Source: Pseudomonadota bacterium (GTDB lineage Bacteria > Pseudomonadota > Alphaproteobacteria > Caulobacterales > Aquidulcibacteraceae). Taken from it: DNA of 10,103 nt. The translations under genes and the position numbers were made by a program. Under the pieces are notes generated by a model that worked only from the letters and a program-made list of their open reading frames with translations, did not search any database and had not been told where the DNA came from. The stretch spans positions 1 through 10,103 of the forward strand of contig JAEWNX010000113.1 in assembly GCA_023461135.1 (NCBI GenBank), written 5' to 3'. Position 1 is the stretch's first letter. Each line of letters starts with the position of its first letter. This document shows positions 7,089 to 10,103 of this stretch, piece after piece.

Positions 7089-8330
7089 CTAGATATCCTT
7101 CGCGCTCTTGTATTCCTCAACGTTGATCTCGCCTTCACTGCGCGCCACTACCGTGGCGACGGCAAGATCGCACGTCACGTTCGGGACCGTGCGCATCATG
7201 TCGAGCGGGCGGTCGAAGGGCAGGATGAGGCCGACGATCAGCGCGGCTTGTTCGACAGGGATGCCTATGGCGCCGAGCACGGCGGCGAACACGAAAAGCG
7301 AGCCTGAAGGAACCGGGGCGACGCCCATCGCGACGATCGTGGTCATGCCGGCGATCAGGACGTACTGCATCGCCGTTAGATCAACGCCGAAGGCTTGCAC
7401 GGAAAACATCGTGAGAAGGGCGATGTACATCGCTGTGCCGTCCATGCCGATCGTGGCGCCGAGCGGCAGGACCGTGGAGGAGACGGTCGGCTTGATACCG
7501 AGATTCTCTTCGGCGACGCGGATGGCGACCGGCAGCGTCGCCGAGCTGGATGATGTCGAGAAGCCCACCATGATTGCGTCGGCGACGCCGCGATAGAAGG
7601 GAATCAGCGGCAACCAGGCGAGGACGCGGACGAGAAAGCCGTGTGTTAGCAGCGTCTGGGCCGCGGCGCCGATGAGCACGCACAGCGCGAGCTGCGCCAC
7701 GTTAAGGAAGGTCGCCGCGCCTTGCGTGCCGGTGACCACGGCGATCAGCCCGAATACGCCGAACGGCGCCGTCTCCATCACGATGCCGACGATGCGCAAC
7801 ATCACTTCGGATGCGGACGTAAGGATGTTCGCAAGCGGCTTGCCTTGTTCGCCGGCAATCAGGCAGCCGACGCCGACAAGGATCGCGAAAAAGATGATCG
7901 CCAGCGTGTCGCCGGCGGCGATCGCCTGCACAGGGTTGATCGGAATGATGTTGATAAGAATCTCGCTTGCCGGCCGCGGTGTGGCGATCTCGCGCGCCGT
8001 TATCCCCGCAAGCTCGGCGCCAAGACCGGGCTGCAACACCGTGCCGATGCCGAGGCCGATCCAAACGGCGACAAAGGTAGTGAGCACGTAGAGTGCGATC
8101 GTCTTCCAGCCGATGGAGCCGAGCTGTTTCACATCGCCCATCGCCGCGATGCCGGCGGACAGGAGGATGAAGACGAGCGGCGCGACAAGCATGCGGATCA
8201 GCCGCACGAACACATCGCCGATCCAGTTGATCGCGGCGATCTCGCGTCCCACCACGAACCCCGTGATCGCGCCGGCGACGAGGCCCGCAAGAATACGCAC
8301 CCAAAGCGGAATGCCGAACCACCAGCGCAT
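7089..8330 (-). CDS. Dicarboxylate/amino acid:cation symporter, DAACS (GltP/DctA) family
   Basis: This is a 413-residue polytopic membrane protein of the sodium:dicarboxylate symporter family, full length for the family. It has the serine-rich HP1 motif SSSSATLP (260-267), a TM7 motif GATIGMDGTA (291-300), and the TM8 motif DMMRT..NVTCD (D377, R380, T381, N384, D388). By alignment from memory to the archaeal GltPh, D377 and R380 match the residues that hold the substrate amino group (D394) and side-chain carboxylate (R397). Aspartate, glutamate or a related acidic compound is therefore plausible. Two departures stand out. The usual NMDGT of TM7 is GMDGT (G295), which removes an asparagine that binds sodium. 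The HP2 tip reads APVPSGS (338-344) where GltPh has AGVPGAG. The ATG at 8330 is preceded by a G6 run nine bases upstream; the codon just before it is GTG and could also start. The gene follows the aldolase gene by 61 bases, which fits a transport-plus-catabolism pair. Confidence 0.9.
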   Translation of the reverse strand: MRWWFGIPLWVRILAGLVAGAITGFVVGREIAAINWIGDVFVRLIRMLVAPLVFILLSAGIAAMGDVKQLGSIGWKTIALYVLTTFVAVWIGLGIGTVLQPGLGAELAGITAREIATPRPASEILINIIPINPVQAIAAGDTLAIIFFAILVGVGCLIAGEQGKPLANILTSASEVMLRIVGIVMETAPFGVFGLIAVVTGTQGAATFLNVAQLALCVLIGAAAQTLLTHGFLVRVLAWLPLIPFYRGVADAIMVGFSTSSSSATLPVAIRVAEENLGIKPTVSSTVLPLGATIGMDGTAMYIALLTMFSVQAFGVDLTAMQYVLIAGMTTIVAMGVAPVPSGSLFVFAAVLGAIGIPVEQAALIVGLILPFDRPLDMMRTVPNVTCDLAVATVVARSEGEINVEEYKSAKDI

Positions 8331-8391
8331 CACTCCCGTCCCCCCGTTGCCGTGTGCGCCAGTGCGCGGTCAGCGAACGCGCGACCGGTTG

Positions 8392-9303
8392 TCATGAGCG
8401 CACGGCGTCGAGGAGGCCGAAGGCGTTGGCCTGATCGATCAAGCGTGCCGCATCGCCCTCCGACAGACTGATCAGCGGCGGTCTCACGCGCCGCCACCCA
8501 GGGCGGCCCGTCGCGCGCGCCATGATTTCCTTTAATGCAGGCACGGTGGGGTAGTGCTGCAACATCAACCGCGTGCGCGTGACGCTCTCCTGGCGCGCAT
8601 CGGCGTCCCGGTCGCGCCAGTGCCGCGTCAGGTCTGCAAGACCTCGAATAGTGACGTTCGCGGTGGCGGAGATGCAGCCGGGTCCGCCCGCGCGCAGCGT
8701 CGGCAAGAGAAACTGTTCGGAGCCAGCGAACACCAGGAAGCCTGGCAATTCTTTCGGGGCCTCTTCCATGGCTGACCAATCGCCAGAAGAGTTCTTGACG
8801 CCAACGACGATGCCGTCGAACGCGCACTGCAGCCGCGCCAGCAGCGCCGTGCTGATCTTTAACCCCGTCATTTGCGGAAAATCGTAGACGAGCACGCGCA
8901 AGCGCGTGTCGGCGACGCTCTCGATCACTTGCGCGTAGGCGCGGAAGATTCCCTCTTCGGAAACGCCCTTGTAATAGAAGGGCGGCAGCATCAGCACGTT
9001 CGTATAGCCCGCGTCGAGCGCTGCGCGCGTCAGGGCGATCGTATCGGGCGTAGCGCAACACCCAGTGCCGACGATAAGGCGGTCACGCGCAATTTCGCTA
9101 TTCGCCAACGCGCCGATCAGATCGAGGCGTTCCGTCAACGAGAAGGAATTGGCCTCGCCCGTCGTACCGAGGACGGCGACGCCGGCGCTGCCCGCGCCGA
9201 GAAGCCAATGCGCGTGCGCAAGCGACGCATCAATATCGATGCTGTAGTCCGCGTTCAGTGGCGTGAGGCTCGCGGTCCACGGGCCTGGCGTGAAGTCGGT
9301 CAT
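8392..9303 (-). CDS. DapA/NAL-superfamily class I aldolase or lyase (not a canonical dihydrodipicolinate synthase)
   Basis: This is a 303-residue (beta/alpha)8 barrel protein of the dihydrodipicolinate synthase/N-acetylneuraminate lyase superfamily, close to the usual length of about 290-300. Visible landmarks are the GTTGE loop (residues 46-50, T47 and T48), the catalytic tyrosine in LVYDFPQMTG (Y140), and the Schiff-base lysine in VGVKNSSGD (K170). These support pyruvate-type Schiff-base chemistry in the cytosol. In E. coli DapA the YNVPSRTG motif carries Arg138, which binds the aspartate semialdehyde carboxylate. Here the matching position is M145 (YDFPQMTG), so lysine biosynthesis is unlikely. 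Catabolic keto-acid aldolases or dehydratases are better guesses, but the substrate cannot be read from the sequence. I chose the ATG at 9303 because the N-terminus (MTDFTPGPWTASLTP) then aligns with family starts, and GGGG precedes it. A GTG at 9336, preceded by AGGTGA, is a real alternative and would add 11 residues. The neighbouring symporter gene suggests that it imports the substrate. Confidence 0.88.
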   Translation of the reverse strand: MTDFTPGPWTASLTPLNADYSIDIDASLAHAHWLLGAGSAGVAVLGTTGEANSFSLTERLDLIGALANSEIARDRLIVGTGCCATPDTIALTRAALDAGYTNVLMLPPFYYKGVSEEGIFRAYAQVIESVADTRLRVLVYDFPQMTGLKISTALLARLQCAFDGIVVGVKNSSGDWSAMEEAPKELPGFLVFAGSEQFLLPTLRAGGPGCISATANVTIRGLADLTRHWRDRDADARQESVTRTRLMLQHYPTVPALKEIMARATGRPGWRRVRPPLISLSEGDAARLIDQANAFGLLDAVRS

Positions 9304-9358
9304 CGGTCCCCGCACTAGCTCGCCGACTTTGGCCACGCCTCACCTAACCCAGATGCGA

Positions 9359-10103
9359 TTAGGCGCGCTCCACTTCCTCGACCTCAACCGCTTCGCTGAC
9401 CGGCTCGGCCTCGTCCCGCTGCGGCGCCGTGAGAGCGGCGGTTGGCAAGGCGAGCACGGGGCCCAGCGCATCGGCGTGGCCGCGCTCCATGCGCGGATGC
9501 ACCAATTGGCCGCCGTCGCCAAATACATAGACAAGCCGCGCCCAATCGTTGTCGTCATAGAGGAAGGCAGGGCCTTCAGGATCGAGGTCCGACCAGTCCG
9601 GTTCGCGCGGCGCGGCGGCGGCTTGGCCGAGCCAGGTGCGCGCGGCGTTCTCGTCGCCGCGGCCACGCGCGACTTGCGCGAACAGGATGCAAATGCGCGA
9701 GGAAGGATTTTCGCGGTAGGCGTCTTCAAGCTGCGATTGGGCGCCGCCCCAATCGGCGCGTTCCATTGCCAGTTCCGCCAGCACGATTTTGGACTCGCGG
9801 TGGTCGCGCCGCTTTTCGGCGAGCGCCGCCATGCGCAGCGCGCGCGCGTCCCGCGTCTCGCCCGGCACGATATCGCGATAGGCGTGCGCGAGCGCCGGAT
9901 GTGGCCCGTTCTCCCAGGCCTCTTCGAGAATGGCCGCGGCGCGCTCGGACCGGCCTTCCGCCACAAGCAGCCGCGCCGCCATTGCGCCAGCCGGCGCGAA
10001 GGTGGGGCAAAGCCGAAACGCCTTCTGCGCCATCTCAGCCGCTTTGTCCTGACGCCGTTCGCGTTCGAGCTTCGCCGCTTGCGCCGTCATCAGCACGGCG
10101 CGG
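9359..10103 (-). CDS. hemY: HemY-like TPR protein, C-terminal part (5' end outside window)
   Basis: The frame is open to the window edge, so only the last 247 residues are visible, ending at a TAA. The visible part begins RAVLMTAQAAKLERERRQDK and consists of helical, alanine- and arginine-rich TPR-like repeats with 'AA.LLVAEGR' and 'AWENGPHPALAHAYRD' segments. Such segments are typical of the C-terminal half of HemY proteins, which carry an N-terminal membrane anchor (not seen here) followed by TPRs. It ends in an acidic tail (EAVEVEEVERA). HemY is associated with the haem-biosynthesis locus, but its biochemical role in alphaproteobacteria is unsettled; it is not the protoporphyrinogen oxidase that shares the name in Bacillus. 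From known gene orders, hemC, hemD and a mitofilin/Mic60-like gene would be expected upstream, outside this window. The stop lies 55 bases before the chosen start of the aldolase gene (22 before the alternative GTG), so read-through is plausible. A generic TPR protein is the alternative. Confidence 0.72.
   Translation of the reverse strand, partial: RAVLMTAQAAKLERERRQDKAAEMAQKAFRLCPTFAPAGAMAARLLVAEGRSERAAAILEEAWENGPHPALAHAYRDIVPGETRDARALRMAALAEKRRDHRESKIVLAELAMERADWGGAQSQLEDAYRENPSSRICILFAQVARGRGDENAARTWLGQAAAAPREPDWSDLDPEGPAFLYDDNDWARLVYVFGDGGQLVHPRMERGHADALGPVLALPTAALTAPQRDEAEPVSEAVEVEEVERA

Noticed and set aside
8330..9061. Minus-strand 243-codon frame overlapping the aldolase gene
   Set aside because: It is an out-of-frame shadow; the conserved DapA-family motifs lie in the other frame.

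Overview
This window is GC-rich (roughly 60-65% by eye) and every credible gene lies on the minus strand, so the genes are described here from high to low coordinates. It looks like the chromosome of an alphaproteobacterium. The evidence is a HemY-type TPR protein with an alphaproteobacterial-style C-terminus, an Mrp antiporter locus of the fused mrpA-mrpB class, and strongly GC-biased codon use that creates long spurious antisense frames. I cannot name the genus. I see no mobile elements, tRNAs, rRNAs or CRISPR repeats, and no gene-free stretch longer than about 100 bases.

Layout: (1) 10103-9359, the C-terminal part of a HemY-like TPR protein, cut by the window edge. (2) 9303-8392, a DapA/NAL-superfamily class I aldolase that keeps the Schiff-base lysine and catalytic tyrosine but lacks the arginine typical of true dihydrodipicolinate synthase. 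(3) 8330-7089, a sodium/proton-coupled dicarboxylate or acidic amino acid symporter (DAACS family) with altered sodium-site and HP2 residues. (4) 6990-6094, a tandem universal stress protein with a strong ribosome binding site after a 98-base gap, the largest gap in the window. (5) 6048-24, a complete multisubunit Na+/H+ antiporter operon: mrpAB (fused), mrpC, mrpD, mrpE, mrpF and mrpG.

The six mrp genes are joined at all five internal junctions by overlapping stop and start codons (one TGATG, then ATGA, ATGA, GTGA, ATGA). This fits translational coupling of subunits that assemble into one membrane complex, which would use the proton gradient to expel Na+ for pH and salt homeostasis. The Usp gene ends 45 bases before the chosen mrpA start, so it is probably transcribed with the operon. 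The aldolase and symporter form a plausible uptake-and-catabolism pair for a dicarboxylate or acidic amino acid, possibly read through from hemY.

Most of the window is a well-known system. I found no clearly new system. The points most worth a second look are the symporter's changed ion-binding motifs, the aldolase's missing arginine, and the Usp-Mrp linkage with degenerate nucleotide-binding loops.
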